Origin: Nocardioides sp. zg-1230
Lineage (GTDB): Bacteria; Actinomycetota; Actinomycetes; Propionibacteriales; Nocardioidaceae
NCBI RefSeq assembly: GCF_013155335.1
Contig: NZ_JABJQZ010000006.1
Coordinates: 1-64,000, forward strand
Length of the DNA stretch: 64,000 nucleotides
Direction of reading: 5' to 3'
The translations under genes and the position numbers were made by a program. The notes under the pieces are model-generated. The model searched no databases. It saw only the letters and a program-made list of their open reading frames with translations, and was not told the origin of the DNA. Positions within the stretch are counted from its first letter, which is position 1, and each line of letters opens with the position of its first letter. Shown piece by piece: positions 36,846 through 44,146 of this stretch.

Positions 36846-37955
36846 ATGCACGTGCGCAACATCATGACGGCCGTGGCCGCCACCACCTTGACGATGACCA
36901 TGGGGACGACCCTGGTCACCGCTCCCGCGCATGCGGCGGGTGGGACGCGCACCGTGTCGGGCCCTGCCACGGGTGACCCCGACGTCTACCTGACCTACGT
37001 CGGGTGTGCAGACCTGCTGGGGGCCGCCGCTGCTCCCGCGTCCCGGATCAACCTCGGTCCCTACGCCGCCCCGCTCGGGCGCCGCTCGCTCGGCCTCGTC
37101 CCGTCGGGCGCGGGCAGCGCGGCCGGTCCCTACGCCTCGTTCGGCTCTCTCGCCGCCCTCGACACCTCGGTCGCGGTCGCGGCGACCGGTGGGAGCTCTG
37201 GCGTCTCGTGGGTCATGGCCGTCACCCGGCAGAGCCCGGCGGGCACCGCATGGCGCGGTCGCGCGGCCGTGTCGGTCCCGGCCGGCTCCTGGACCACGGT
37301 CTCCTCCGCCGCGCTGTCCTACGACTGGGCGCTGGTCGACCTCGCCTCCGGCGCCACGGTCGACCGGGTCGGCTCGGCCACGCCCGCCCAGTTCGCCGCA
37401 GCGCACGGCGACGGCGCGGGGTTCGCGGTCACCGGCTTCGGCTGTGACGGCAAGGCCTTCAACCTCGACGCCGTGCGCGCATCCGGCTCGACCCTCGACT
37501 TCGAGGGTGTCTCGTTGACGACCACCGTCGCAGCCTCCAAGCAGCAGGCCGACCCGGGGCAGGAGGTCGAGCTGATCGGACGGGTCACCGACGGCTCCGG
37601 CCGGGTGACCGGCGACCCGCTCGTGCTGGAGTCGCGGGCCCCCGGCGGCCAGTGGGCCCCGGTCGGCAAGGCCGTCCTCGCCGGTCGCGACGGCGTGGCG
37701 CGCGTCGTCGTACCCGTCGCGGAGACCACCGAGTTCCGCTGGCACCGTCCCCAGAGCCAGTACGCCGACGAGGGCTGGTCCGACACCGTGACGGTGACGG
37801 TTGAGCAGCCGCCGGAGCAGCAGGCCCCGTCTGAGCAGCCAGACGGCCAACAGGACGGCGGCCAGCAGGACGGCGGCCAGCAGGACGGCGGCCAGCAGGA
37901 CGGCGGCCAGCAGGACGGCGGCCAGCAGGGCGAGTCCGAGGCTCCTGCGCCCTGA
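36846..37955 (+). CDS. Secreted protein with C-terminal GQQDG repeats (369 aa)
   Basis: A Sec signal peptide is clear: MHVRN basic start, hydrophobic core to about residue 25 and an APAHA cleavage site near 30. The middle (about 35-225) is a Ser/Thr/Ala/Gly-rich domain that I do not recognise, with two cysteines (VGCADL and GFGCDG). Residues about 228-320 look like an Ig-like beta-sandwich (SKQQADPGQEVELIGRVTDG, then WHRPQSQYADEGWSDTVTVTV). The C-terminal tail has five perfect DGGQQ repeats and ends in ESEAPAP. There is no LPxTG motif or final membrane helix, so it is probably released or loosely wall-bound. The function is unknown. Confidence 0.8.
   Translation: MHVRNIMTAVAATTLTMTMGTTLVTAPAHAAGGTRTVSGPATGDPDVYLTYVGCADLLGAAAAPASRINLGPYAAPLGRRSLGLVPSGAGSAAGPYASFGSLAALDTSVAVAATGGSSGVSWVMAVTRQSPAGTAWRGRAAVSVPAGSWTTVSSAALSYDWALVDLASGATVDRVGSATPAQFAAAHGDGAGFAVTGFGCDGKAFNLDAVRASGSTLDFEGVSLTTTVAASKQQADPGQEVELIGRVTDGSGRVTGDPLVLESRAPGGQWAPVGKAVLAGRDGVARVVVPVAETTEFRWHRPQSQYADEGWSDTVTVTVEQPPEQQAPSEQPDGQQDGGQQDGGQQDGGQQDGGQQDGGQQGESEAPAP
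37854..37928 (+). repeat. Five perfect 15-bp tandem repeats encoding DGGQQ
   Basis: GACGGCGGCCAGCAG is repeated five times without a mismatch, preceded by an imperfect copy. Perfect identity at synonymous positions points to recent expansion by slippage or recombination, so the copy number may vary between strains. Changes of whole units keep the frame. Confidence 0.95.
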
Positions 37956-37981
37956 GAACCTCTGGCGTCGGCGCTCACGGC

Positions 37982-37987
37982 TAGGCT
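37982..37987 (+). promoter_or_regulatory. Leaderless-type -10 box for the LigD-polymerase gene
   Basis: TAGGCT lies 7 nt before the ATG at 37995. Confidence 0.55.
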
Positions 37988-37994
37988 CCTCGAC

Positions 37995-38969
37995 ATGGCG
38001 TCGCCGTTCACCGAGGTCGAGGTCGACGACCGCGTCGTCAAGGTCACCAACCCCGACCGGGTGTACTTCCCGCCCACCGATGCGGCCCCGAGCGGGGCCA
38101 CCAAGCTCGACCTGGTGCACTACTACCTCGCCGTGGGCGACGGGATCGTCAACGCGCTGTTCGAGCGCCCGTGCATGCTGCATCGGTTCCCCAAGGGCCT
38201 GGCCGGGGAGAAGGTGCACCAGAAGCGGCTGCCGGCGGGCGCGCCCGAGTGGGTCGAGACCGTCCAGCTGTTCTTCCCCCGGTGGAAGCGGACGGCCGAC
38301 GAGCTGTGCGTGACCGAGCTCGCCAGCGTCATCTGGGCGGTGCAGATGTCGACGGTCGAGTTCCACCCGTGGAACAGCCGGCGCGCCGACACCGAGAAGC
38401 CCGACGAGTGGCGCATCGACCTCGACCCCGGGCCGGAGTGCGACTGGGCCACGGTGCAGCGGGTGGCCCACGTCGTCCACGAGGTGCTCGACGAGCTGGG
38501 TGCGGTGGGCTTCCCCAAGACCAGCGGTGGGTCCGGGATGCACGTCTACGTGCGGATCCCGCCCGACCACGGCTTCCAGGACGTACGACGCGGCGCGCTG
38601 GCCTTCGCGCGGGAGGTCGAGCGGCGGGCCGGGGGAGACGTCACCACCGCCTGGTGGCGCAAGGACCGCGACCCCACGCAGCTCTTCGTCGACTACAACC
38701 AGAACGCCCGCGACCACACGATCGCGGCGGCCTACTCCGTCAGGGGCGTCCCCGAGGCCCGGGTGTCGGCGCCGATCCGGTGGGACGAGGTCGACGACTG
38801 CGTGCCCGACGACTTCACCATCTTCACGATGCCCGAACGCTTCGCGCAGATCGGCGACCTGCACGCCGACATCGACGACCACCCCTTCGACATCGGCCCA
38901 CTCCTGGAGTGGGCGGTGCGCGACGAGGCCGAGGGCGCCGAGGCGCCCCCGGAGCCTGAGGAGGCGTAG
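37995..38969 (+). CDS. LigD-type DNA polymerase/primase domain protein (324 aa)
   Basis: This is a stand-alone archaeo-eukaryotic primase-like polymerase of the kind fused in LigD. In non-homologous end joining it fills gaps and prefers ribonucleotides. Signatures are TNPDRVYFP near the N-terminus, metal-binding RIDLDPGP (DLD, about 135-142), TSGGSGMHVYVRI (about 176-188) and FVDYNQNARDHTIAAAYS followed by RVSAPIRWDEV. No ligase or nuclease domain is attached, and no ku gene is in the window. Stand-alone copies (PolD/Prim-PolC-like) are common in actinobacteria and some act in excision repair. The probable leaderless start is supported by the TAGGCT box. Confidence 0.92.
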   Translation: MASPFTEVEVDDRVVKVTNPDRVYFPPTDAAPSGATKLDLVHYYLAVGDGIVNALFERPCMLHRFPKGLAGEKVHQKRLPAGAPEWVETVQLFFPRWKRTADELCVTELASVIWAVQMSTVEFHPWNSRRADTEKPDEWRIDLDPGPECDWATVQRVAHVVHEVLDELGAVGFPKTSGGSGMHVYVRIPPDHGFQDVRRGALAFAREVERRAGGDVTTAWWRKDRDPTQLFVDYNQNARDHTIAAAYSVRGVPEARVSAPIRWDEVDDCVPDDFTIFTMPERFAQIGDLHADIDDHPFDIGPLLEWAVRDEAEGAEAPPEPEEA

Positions 38970-39021
38970 GCCCCACAGCCGGCACACAGGCCGTCCTCAT
39001 GGTCCTCTCACCCTCGCGACC

Positions 39022-39027
39022 TACCGT
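39022..39027 (+). promoter_or_regulatory. Leaderless-type -10 box for the lipid kinase gene
   Basis: TACCGT lies 6 nt before the ATG at 39034. Confidence 0.45.
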
Positions 39028-39033
39028 CGAGGG

Positions 39034-39981
39034 ATGCACCAGCACAGCTCGGCCCAGCCCCGCACCGACCGGGTCGCGGTCGTCGTCAACACCGCAGCCC
39101 GGCAGGGGGCACGGGCACTGCCGCTGGTCGAGGCGGCGATGCGCGGTGTGTCCGACGACGTGACGGTGCACCCGGTGCACGGCGGTCTCGAGCTGCTGGA
39201 GGCGCTCGCAGTCGCTGTCGAGTCCGAGCCGGACCTCCTCGTGGTCGGCGGCGGCGACGGGACGATCGGGTGCGCGGCGGCGATGGTCGCCCACACCTCC
39301 GGTGCCCTCGGCGTGCTGCCGCTCGGCACGGCCAACGACTTCGCCCGCACCCTGGAGATCCCCGGCGACCTCGCGGCCGCGGTCGACACGCTCGTCCACG
39401 GCCACGTCGTCGACGTGGACCTCGGTCGCGTCGACGGGCGTGCCTACCTCAACGTCGCCTCCGTCGGCCTGTCGGTGGCGGTCACCCAGCGGCTGACCCC
39501 GGCGCTGAAGCAGCGGCTCGGGCGCTTCGCCTACCCGGCGGCGACGCTTGCGGCCTACCGCTCCCACCGGCCGTTCGCCGCCCGCCTCGAGCTCGACGAC
39601 GGCACCACGCTGGAGCTCTCGGACCTCATGCAGGTCGCCGTCGGCAACGGCCGGCACTACGGGGGCGGCCTGACCGTCGCCCCGCAGGCGTCGATCGACG
39701 ACCACCTCCTCGACGTGTACGCCGTCGAGCAGGGGCGGCTCCGCGACCACCTCTCGGTCGCCAGGCTGCTGCGGACCGGCCACCTCGTCGAGCACGACCG
39801 GGTGCACCACGTCACCACCCGACGCATGCGCCTGGTCACCGACGAGCCGCTGCCGGTCAACCTCGACGGCGAGATCGCGGCCACCACGACCGCGACGTTC
39901 GAGGTCGGCCGCAACGCGCTCCACGTCGTCGTACCGGCCTCCAGCCGAGCCGCGCGACTCGACGGCACCCGGGGTCACTAG
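39034..39981 (+). CDS. Diacylglycerol kinase-family lipid kinase (315 aa)
   Basis: The catalytic domain of this family phosphorylates lipids such as diacylglycerol. Key motifs are [16 protein letters not shown] (about 69-84) and [18 protein letters not shown] (about 92-109), followed by [17 protein letters not shown]. The second, beta-rich domain has [27 protein letters not shown] and VNLDGEI near the C-terminus. No membrane helix is seen, so it should act at the cytoplasmic face of the membrane. The substrate is inferred from the family only. Its TAG stop overlaps the next gene's -10 box. Confidence 0.9.
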   Translation: MHQHSSAQPRTDRVAVVVNTAARQGARALPLVEAAMRGVSDDVTVHPVHGGLELLEALAVAVESEPDLLVVGGGDGTIGCAAAMVAHTSGALGVLPLGTANDFARTLEIPGDLAAAVDTLVHGHVVDVDLGRVDGRAYLNVASVGLSVAVTQRLTPALKQRLGRFAYPAATLAAYRSHRPFAARLELDDGTTLELSDLMQVAVGNGRHYGGGLTVAPQASIDDHLLDVYAVEQGRLRDHLSVARLLRTGHLVEHDRVHHVTTRRMRLVTDEPLPVNLDGEIAATTTATFEVGRNALHVVVPASSRAARLDGTRGH

Positions 39982-39984
39982 GCT
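39979..39984 (+). promoter_or_regulatory. Leaderless-type -10 box for rpe
   Basis: TAGGCT lies 7 nt before the GTG at 39992. Its first three bases are the stop codon of the upstream lipid kinase. Confidence 0.5.
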
Positions 39985-39991
39985 CGTCCCC

Positions 39992-40654
39992 GTGGGCATC
40001 CAGATCACGCCGAGCATCCTCAACGCCGACCTGTCGCGCCTCGCCGACGAGGTGGCCCGCATCCCCAGCGCCGACTGGGTGCACGTGGACGTGATGGACA
40101 ACCACTTCGTCCCCAACCTCACCCTCGGCCTGCCGGTGATCGAGGCGCTGGGCAAGCACGCCTCCCAGCCCCTCGACGCGCACCTGATGATCGAGGACGC
40201 CGACCGCTGGGCACCGGCCTACGCCGAGGCGGGCTGCGGCTCGGTCACCTTCCACGCCGAGGCCGCCAAGGCGCCGGTGCGGCTGGCCCGCGAGATCCGC
40301 GCCCAGGGCGCCCGCGCGTCGATGGCGCTCAAGCCCGCCACACCGATCGAGCCCTACGAGGCGCTGCTTCCGGAGCTCGACATGGTGCTCATCATGACCG
40401 TCGAGCCCGGCTTCGGCGGCCAGAAGTTCCTCGACCTGTGCCTGCCCAAGATCCGCACCGCGCGCGAGCTGATGCGCAAGCACGGCGTGGAGACGTGGCT
40501 CCAGGTCGACGGTGGGGTGTCGCTCGAGACCATCGAGCGGTGCGCCGAGGCGGGCGCCGACGTCTTCGTCGCCGGCTCGGCCGTCTACTCCGCCGACGAC
40601 CCTGACGCCATGGTGCGCGAGCTGAGGACGGCGGCGGAGGCCGTCTCGACGTGA
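39992..40654 (+). CDS. rpe: Ribulose-phosphate 3-epimerase (220 aa)
   Basis: Rpe interconverts ribulose 5-phosphate and xylulose 5-phosphate in the pentose phosphate pathway. The TIM-barrel signatures are complete: [35 protein letters not shown] (about 30-47), [23 protein letters not shown] (about 134-145) and [10 protein letters not shown] (about 174). GTG start. In mycobacteria and Streptomyces rpe also follows fmt-rsmB, so this continues the same conserved block with insertions. Its stop overlaps a YjbR gene by 4 bases. Confidence 0.96.
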   Translation: MGIQITPSILNADLSRLADEVARIPSADWVHVDVMDNHFVPNLTLGLPVIEALGKHASQPLDAHLMIEDADRWAPAYAEAGCGSVTFHAEAAKAPVRLAREIRAQGARASMALKPATPIEPYEALLPELDMVLIMTVEPGFGGQKFLDLCLPKIRTARELMRKHGVETWLQVDGGVSLETIERCAEAGADVFVAGSAVYSADDPDAMVRELRTAAEAVST

Positions 40655-41064
40655 GCCGTCCGGCGACGGTCGACGACATCCACGCCACGGCTCGTGCGAT
40701 GCCGCACGTGAGCGTGGCGCGTCCGGACAGGAACCCGGTCTACCAGGTCGGCGGCAAGTCGTTCGTCTTCTTCCGTACGCCGCGACCTGACGCGGTCGAC
40801 CCCGAGACGGGGGAGCGCTACGACGACGTCGTCGTCATCTGGGTCGCGTCCGAGGGGGACAAGCAGGCGCTGCTCCAGGACGAGGGTCTCCCGTTCTTCA
40901 CGACCCCGCACTTCGACGGCCACCCGTCGGTGCTGCTGCGTGCCTCGCGGGTGGGTGAGATCCAGCGCGACGAGCTCGTCGAGATCGTCGAAGAGGCGTG
41001 GCTCGCGCAGGCGTCGGACCGTCGCGGCCGCGCGTGGCTCGCGTCGCGGGACCTCGAGCCGTAG
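40651..41064 (+). CDS. MmcQ/YjbR-family protein, second copy (137 aa)
   Basis: This is a paralogue of the gene at 34138-34551 and of equal length. Shared features are the [15 protein letters not shown] strand (about 52-66), [21 protein letters not shown] and the C-terminal [16 protein letters not shown] helix. The N-terminal half differs more: GISWGD in the other copy corresponds roughly to NPVYQVGG here. The function is unknown. GTG start in a GTGA overlap with rpe. Confidence 0.85.
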   Translation: MSRPATVDDIHATARAMPHVSVARPDRNPVYQVGGKSFVFFRTPRPDAVDPETGERYDDVVVIWVASEGDKQALLQDEGLPFFTTPHFDGHPSVLLRASRVGEIQRDELVEIVEEAWLAQASDRRGRAWLASRDLEP

Positions 41065-41075
41065 GAACGGGTCCG

Positions 41076-41081
41076 TAGATT
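41076..41081 (+). promoter_or_regulatory. Leaderless-type -10 box for the DUF427 gene
   Basis: TAGATT lies 6 nt before the ATG at 41088. Confidence 0.5.
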
Positions 41082-41087
41082 GGCGGC

Positions 41088-41552
41088 ATGATCGAGTCCG
41101 TGTGGGACTACCCCCGTCCGCCCCGGGTGGAGAAGAGCACCGAGCACGTCGTCGTCACGCACGGTGGTCTCGTCGTTGCCGACACCATGTCGAGCCTTCG
41201 GGTGCTCGAGACCAGCCACCCGCCGACGTACTACCTCCCGGTCGGCGACTTCACCGGCGGCCTGCTGAGGCCGGGTCAGGGCACGTCGTGGTGTGAGTGG
41301 AAGGGCCAGGCCTCCTACTACGACCTCGTCGTCGGGGATGCGGTGCTGCCTGCGGTCGCCTGGTCCTACCTGACACCGACGAAGGGCTTCGAGGCGCTGG
41401 TGGACCACGTCGCGCTCTACCCGGGCCGCGTCGACCGGTGCACGGTGGACGGTGAGGTCGTCGAGCCGCAGCCGGGCAGCTTCTACGGCGGCTGGATCAC
41501 CTCGCGGGTGACCGGCCCGTTCAAGGGCGTCCCGGGCTCGTCGGGCTGGTAG
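41088..41552 (+). CDS. DUF427 family protein (154 aa)
   Basis: The DUF427 beta-rich fold is recognised by VWDYPRPPRVEKSTEHV near the N-terminus, VLETSHPPTYYLPVGDF (about 43-59), SWCEWKGQASYYDLVVGD (about 75-92) and WSYLTPTKGFEALVDHVALYPGR. A single domain is present. No reaction is established for the family. The gene probably has its own leaderless promoter and converges with an unknown gene 26 bp away. Confidence 0.87.
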   Translation: MIESVWDYPRPPRVEKSTEHVVVTHGGLVVADTMSSLRVLETSHPPTYYLPVGDFTGGLLRPGQGTSWCEWKGQASYYDLVVGDAVLPAVAWSYLTPTKGFEALVDHVALYPGRVDRCTVDGEVVEPQPGSFYGGWITSRVTGPFKGVPGSSGW

Positions 41553-41578
41553 CCCTCCCGGTCGTGCCGACCGCGAGC

Positions 41579-41950
41579 TCAGTGCAGGCCGCGGTTGTTG
41601 ACCTGCTGGCTCTCCAGGTGTGGCGCGTGCCGGGCGTGGTCGTCGAAGCGTCGCTGGTCGGCCATGAGGGTCTCGCCCTCGAGCTGGTCGGCGCGCGTCT
41701 GCACGCGCTCGAGCCGCGCGGCCCAGGTGTCGACGTCGCGTGCGACGTCGTCCAGCCTGGCCGCCGGCAGCACGATCGCGTCACCCTCGCTGCGGAGGCC
41801 GGGCTCCACCGATTCCAGCCCGTCGGCCTCGTACGCCGTGAGCGGGCGGGTCAGCCTGATCCGCACGGGGTAGGTCTCCCGGTCCACGTCGGCCGGGTCG
41901 ACCGCCAGCTCCACGATCCCGAGATCCGGCCTGTGCCTTCGCGTTGCCAT
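41579..41950 (-). CDS. Uncharacterised 123-aa protein
   Basis: I do not recognise this protein. It has a compact N-terminal part with beta-strand-like segments (DLGIVELAVDPADVD, YPVRIRLTRPLTAYEADGLESV). A charged helical part follows (about 65-105, RLDDVARDVDTWAARLERVQTRADQLEG) that could form a short coiled coil, then a polar His/Gln/Asn-rich tail. No signal peptide or membrane helix is seen. The ATG is supported by GGGGGA 5 nt upstream. It is co-directional with DUF5703 and the aldo/keto reductase, but a hairpin at 41967-41992 separates it from them. Confidence 0.65.
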   Translation of the reverse strand: MATRRHRPDLGIVELAVDPADVDRETYPVRIRLTRPLTAYEADGLESVEPGLRSEGDAIVLPAARLDDVARDVDTWAARLERVQTRADQLEGETLMADQRRFDDHARHAPHLESQQVNNRGLH

Positions 41951-41966
41951 CGTCGTCCCCCTTCAC

Positions 41967-41992
41967 CGGGACCGGGGTGGCCCCGCCTCCCG
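41967..41992. terminator. Strong GC hairpin between DUF5703 and the 123-aa gene
   Basis: CGGGA-C-CGGGG-TGG-CCCCG-CC-TCCCG gives 10 base pairs with a small internal loop. It lies 59 nt past the DUF5703 stop and 16 nt before the 123-aa gene start, so it may terminate the first or structure the leader of the second. Confidence 0.45.
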
Positions 41993-42050
41993 AGTCGACC
42001 ACGGCACGCGCGCGATGTCTATGGGGTCCGCGCCCCACACGCCCGGACGG

Positions 42051-42278
42051 TCAGCCGGCGAAGAGGGTGAGCCGCTGCCGGATGATCTTGCGTCGTAGGA
42101 CGACGCGGCGCTTGCCGTCGTTGCCGATGCGGAGCCGGTCGAGCTCCCAGCCACCGTGCTCGGCGCGCTCGACGAGCACGCGGGTGACGACGTTGCGGGA
42201 GAAGTCCTTGGGGAGGACGAGCGTCTCGAACTCCCACTCCACCCCGCGGCCCGGTGGGCGGCGCTGGATCCTGGTCAT
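42051..42278 (-). CDS. DUF5703 family small protein (75 aa)
   Basis: This short, very basic protein has the pattern EWEFETLVLPKDFSRNVVTRVLVERAEHGGWELDRLRI, then NDGKRRVVLRRKIIRQRL, typical of the actinobacterial DUF5703 family. The GGWEL and Arg-rich C-terminal strands resemble small single-domain proteins whose function is unknown. The ATG has GGGAGAGAG about 5 nt upstream. It lies 31 bp after the aldo/keto reductase, probably in one transcript. Confidence 0.75.
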   Translation of the reverse strand: MTRIQRRPPGRGVEWEFETLVLPKDFSRNVVTRVLVERAEHGGWELDRLRIGNDGKRRVVLRRKIIRQRLTLFAG

Positions 42279-42309
42279 CGTCTCTCTCCCGTCTCTCGAG
42301 GGGTGGTGC

Positions 42310-43257
42310 TCAGTCGGCCGACACGTCGTCGAGGGCCTCGATGATCTCCGGGGGCAGCGTCAGCTCCTCGATGCCGAGGGCGCCCTTGAGCTGGGCGGCG
42401 GTGCGGGCACCGACGATCGGGGCTGTCACCCCGGGCCGGTCCCGCACCCAGACCAGCGACACCTCGAGGGGCGTCCACCCGAGCCCGTCGGCGGCACGGG
42501 CGACCGCCTCCACGATCCCGCGGCCGCGCTCGTCGAGGTAGGCGCCCACGAACCGGGCGAAGTGCTCGGTGGCGGCGCGCGAGTCCGACGGCGTACCGGT
42601 GCGGTACTTGCCGGTGAGCACGCCCCTGCCCAGCGGCGACCAGGGGAGGACGCCCAGCCCGAGCGCCCGCGCGGCGGGGAGCACCTCGTGCTCGACGTGG
42701 CGGTTGAGCAGCGAGTACTCCACCTGGGTCGACGCCAGCGGCACCCGGCCCGGCACGGCCCGCTGCCACGTCGCGGCCTGCGCGGTCTGCCACCCGGTGT
42801 AGTTGGAGATGCCGACGTAGGAGGCGCGGCCGGAGGTGACCGCGAGGTCGAGGGCGCTGAGCGTCTCCTCGACCGGGGCCTCGTCGGTCCAGACGTGGAC
42901 CTGCCACAGGTCGACGTGGTCCACCCCGAGGCGCTCCAGCGACGCGTCGAGCGTGGTGAGGAGGCTCCCGCGGGAGGTGTCGGTGACGCGCTCGCCCGTA
43001 CGACGGGAGATGCCCGCCTTGGTGGCGAGGACGACCTCGTCCCGGGCGACGACGTCGCCGATGAGCGTCCCGATCAGCTCCTCGCTGGCACCGTCGCCGT
43101 AGCCGGCGGCGGTGTCGACCAGGGTGCCCCCGGCCTCGGCGAACGCGATCAGCTGGTCGCGCGCCTCGTGCTCGTCGGTGTCGCGGCCCCAGGTCATGGT
43201 GCCGAGGCCGAGCCTGGAGACCTTGAGACCGGTCGCGCCGAGGGAACGCTGCTGCAT
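42310..43257 (-). CDS. Aldo/keto reductase (315 aa)
   Basis: This is an NADPH-dependent oxidoreductase of the TIM-barrel AKR superfamily. The catalytic tetrad is visible: Asp and Tyr in DTAAGYGDGASEE (about 47-59), Lys in VVLATKAG (about 81) and His in LWQVHVWT (about 120). The C-terminal cofactor loop has IVGARTAAQLKGAL. It resembles AKRs of the YajO/voltage-gated K+ channel beta-subunit-like group; the substrate is unknown. The start was taken as the ATG at 43257, where homology begins (QQRSLGATGLKVSRLGLGTM) and which lies 7 nt after a TACCCT box. Confidence 0.9.
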   Translation of the reverse strand: MQQRSLGATGLKVSRLGLGTMTWGRDTDEHEARDQLIAFAEAGGTLVDTAAGYGDGASEELIGTLIGDVVARDEVVLATKAGISRRTGERVTDTSRGSLLTTLDASLERLGVDHVDLWQVHVWTDEAPVEETLSALDLAVTSGRASYVGISNYTGWQTAQAATWQRAVPGRVPLASTQVEYSLLNRHVEHEVLPAARALGLGVLPWSPLGRGVLTGKYRTGTPSDSRAATEHFARFVGAYLDERGRGIVEAVARAADGLGWTPLEVSLVWVRDRPGVTAPIVGARTAAQLKGALGIEELTLPPEIIEALDDVSAD

Positions 43258-43264
43258 GGTGGTG

Positions 43265-43270
43265 AGGGTA
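43265..43270 (-). promoter_or_regulatory. Leaderless-type -10 box for the aldo/keto reductase
   Basis: TACCCT on the minus strand ends 7 nt before the ATG at 43257. It is back to back with the uppP promoter at 43308-43313. Confidence 0.45.
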
Positions 43271-43307
43271 GCCACGGGTGGTGCGCGGAGGGCACGGGAC
43301 GCGCCCG

Positions 43308-43313
43308 TAGGCT
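43308..43313 (+). promoter_or_regulatory. -10 box for uppP
   Basis: TAGGCT lies 8 nt before the GTG at 43322; the message would be leaderless or nearly so. Confidence 0.5.
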
Positions 43314-43321
43314 CACCCCCT

Positions 43322-44146
43322 GTGATCGATCTCCTCAAGGCAGTGGTCCTCGGCGTCATCCAGGGGCTGACCGAGTTCCTGCCGATCTCGAGCAGCGCCC
43401 ACCTGCGCATCTTCCCCGAGCTGTTCGGCTGGGGGGACCCGGGAGCCGCGTTCACGGCCGTCATCCAGATCGGCACCGAGCTCGCGGTGCTCATCTACTT
43501 CCGCAAGGACATCTGGCGCATCGGCAGCGCCTGGACGCGCTCGCTGTTCCGGGCCGAGCTGCGCGGCACCTTCGACGCCCGCATGGGCTGGTTCATCATC
43601 GTCGGCTCGTTGCCGATCGTGGTGCTCGGCGTGCTGCTCAAGGACGTCATCGAGCGCGACTTCCGCAACCTGTGGATCGTCGGCTGCACCCTGGTCGTGA
43701 TGGGCGTCGTGCTCGGCATCGCCGACCGGGTGGGCCGCACCGACCGCGCGCTCAACAAGCTCACGATGAAGGACGCTGTGCTGATGGGCGGCGCGCAGGC
43801 GCTCGCGCTGATCCCCGGGGTGTCCCGCTCGGGCGCAACCATCTCGATGGGTCGGTTCCTCGGCCTGGAGCGCGAGGCGGCGACCCGCTTCGCGTTCCTC
43901 CTCGCGATCCCCGCGGTCGTCGGCGCCGGCCTGTTCGAGCTCAAGGAGATCCCGCACGGCCACAACGACTTCGGCTGGGGACCCACCATCGTCGCCACGG
44001 TCGTGTCGTTCGTCGTCGGCTACGCCGCGATCGCGTGGTTGCTGCGCTACGTCAGCACGAACTCCTACACCCCGTTCGTCATCTACCGCATCCTGCTCGG
44101 CACGGGCGTGCTCATCCTGCTCGGCGCAGGCGTCCTGACCGCCTGA
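43322..44146 (+). CDS. uppP: Undecaprenyl-diphosphatase UppP/BacA (274 aa)
   Basis: UppP recycles the lipid carrier of cell-wall synthesis by dephosphorylating undecaprenyl pyrophosphate; extra copies give bacitracin resistance. Both active-site motifs are present: IQGLTEFLPISSSAHL (about 13-28) and LIPGVSRSGATISMGRFLGL (about 164-183). About eight hydrophobic segments span the protein. The position near the phosphatase-DUF3090-SCO1664-mshC cluster matches M. tuberculosis Rv2136c and neighbours. Its 3' end overlaps the convergent MFS gene by 35 bp. Confidence 0.96.
   Translation: MIDLLKAVVLGVIQGLTEFLPISSSAHLRIFPELFGWGDPGAAFTAVIQIGTELAVLIYFRKDIWRIGSAWTRSLFRAELRGTFDARMGWFIIVGSLPIVVLGVLLKDVIERDFRNLWIVGCTLVVMGVVLGIADRVGRTDRALNKLTMKDAVLMGGAQALALIPGVSRSGATISMGRFLGLEREAATRFAFLLAIPAVVGAGLFELKEIPHGHNDFGWGPTIVATVVSFVVGYAAIAWLLRYVSTNSYTPFVIYRILLGTGVLILLGAGVLTA

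Noticed and set aside
37854..37928. Tandem repeats as a CRISPR array
   Set aside because: The repeats are 15 bp, have no spacers, keep the reading frame and encode DGGQQ in a secreted protein.
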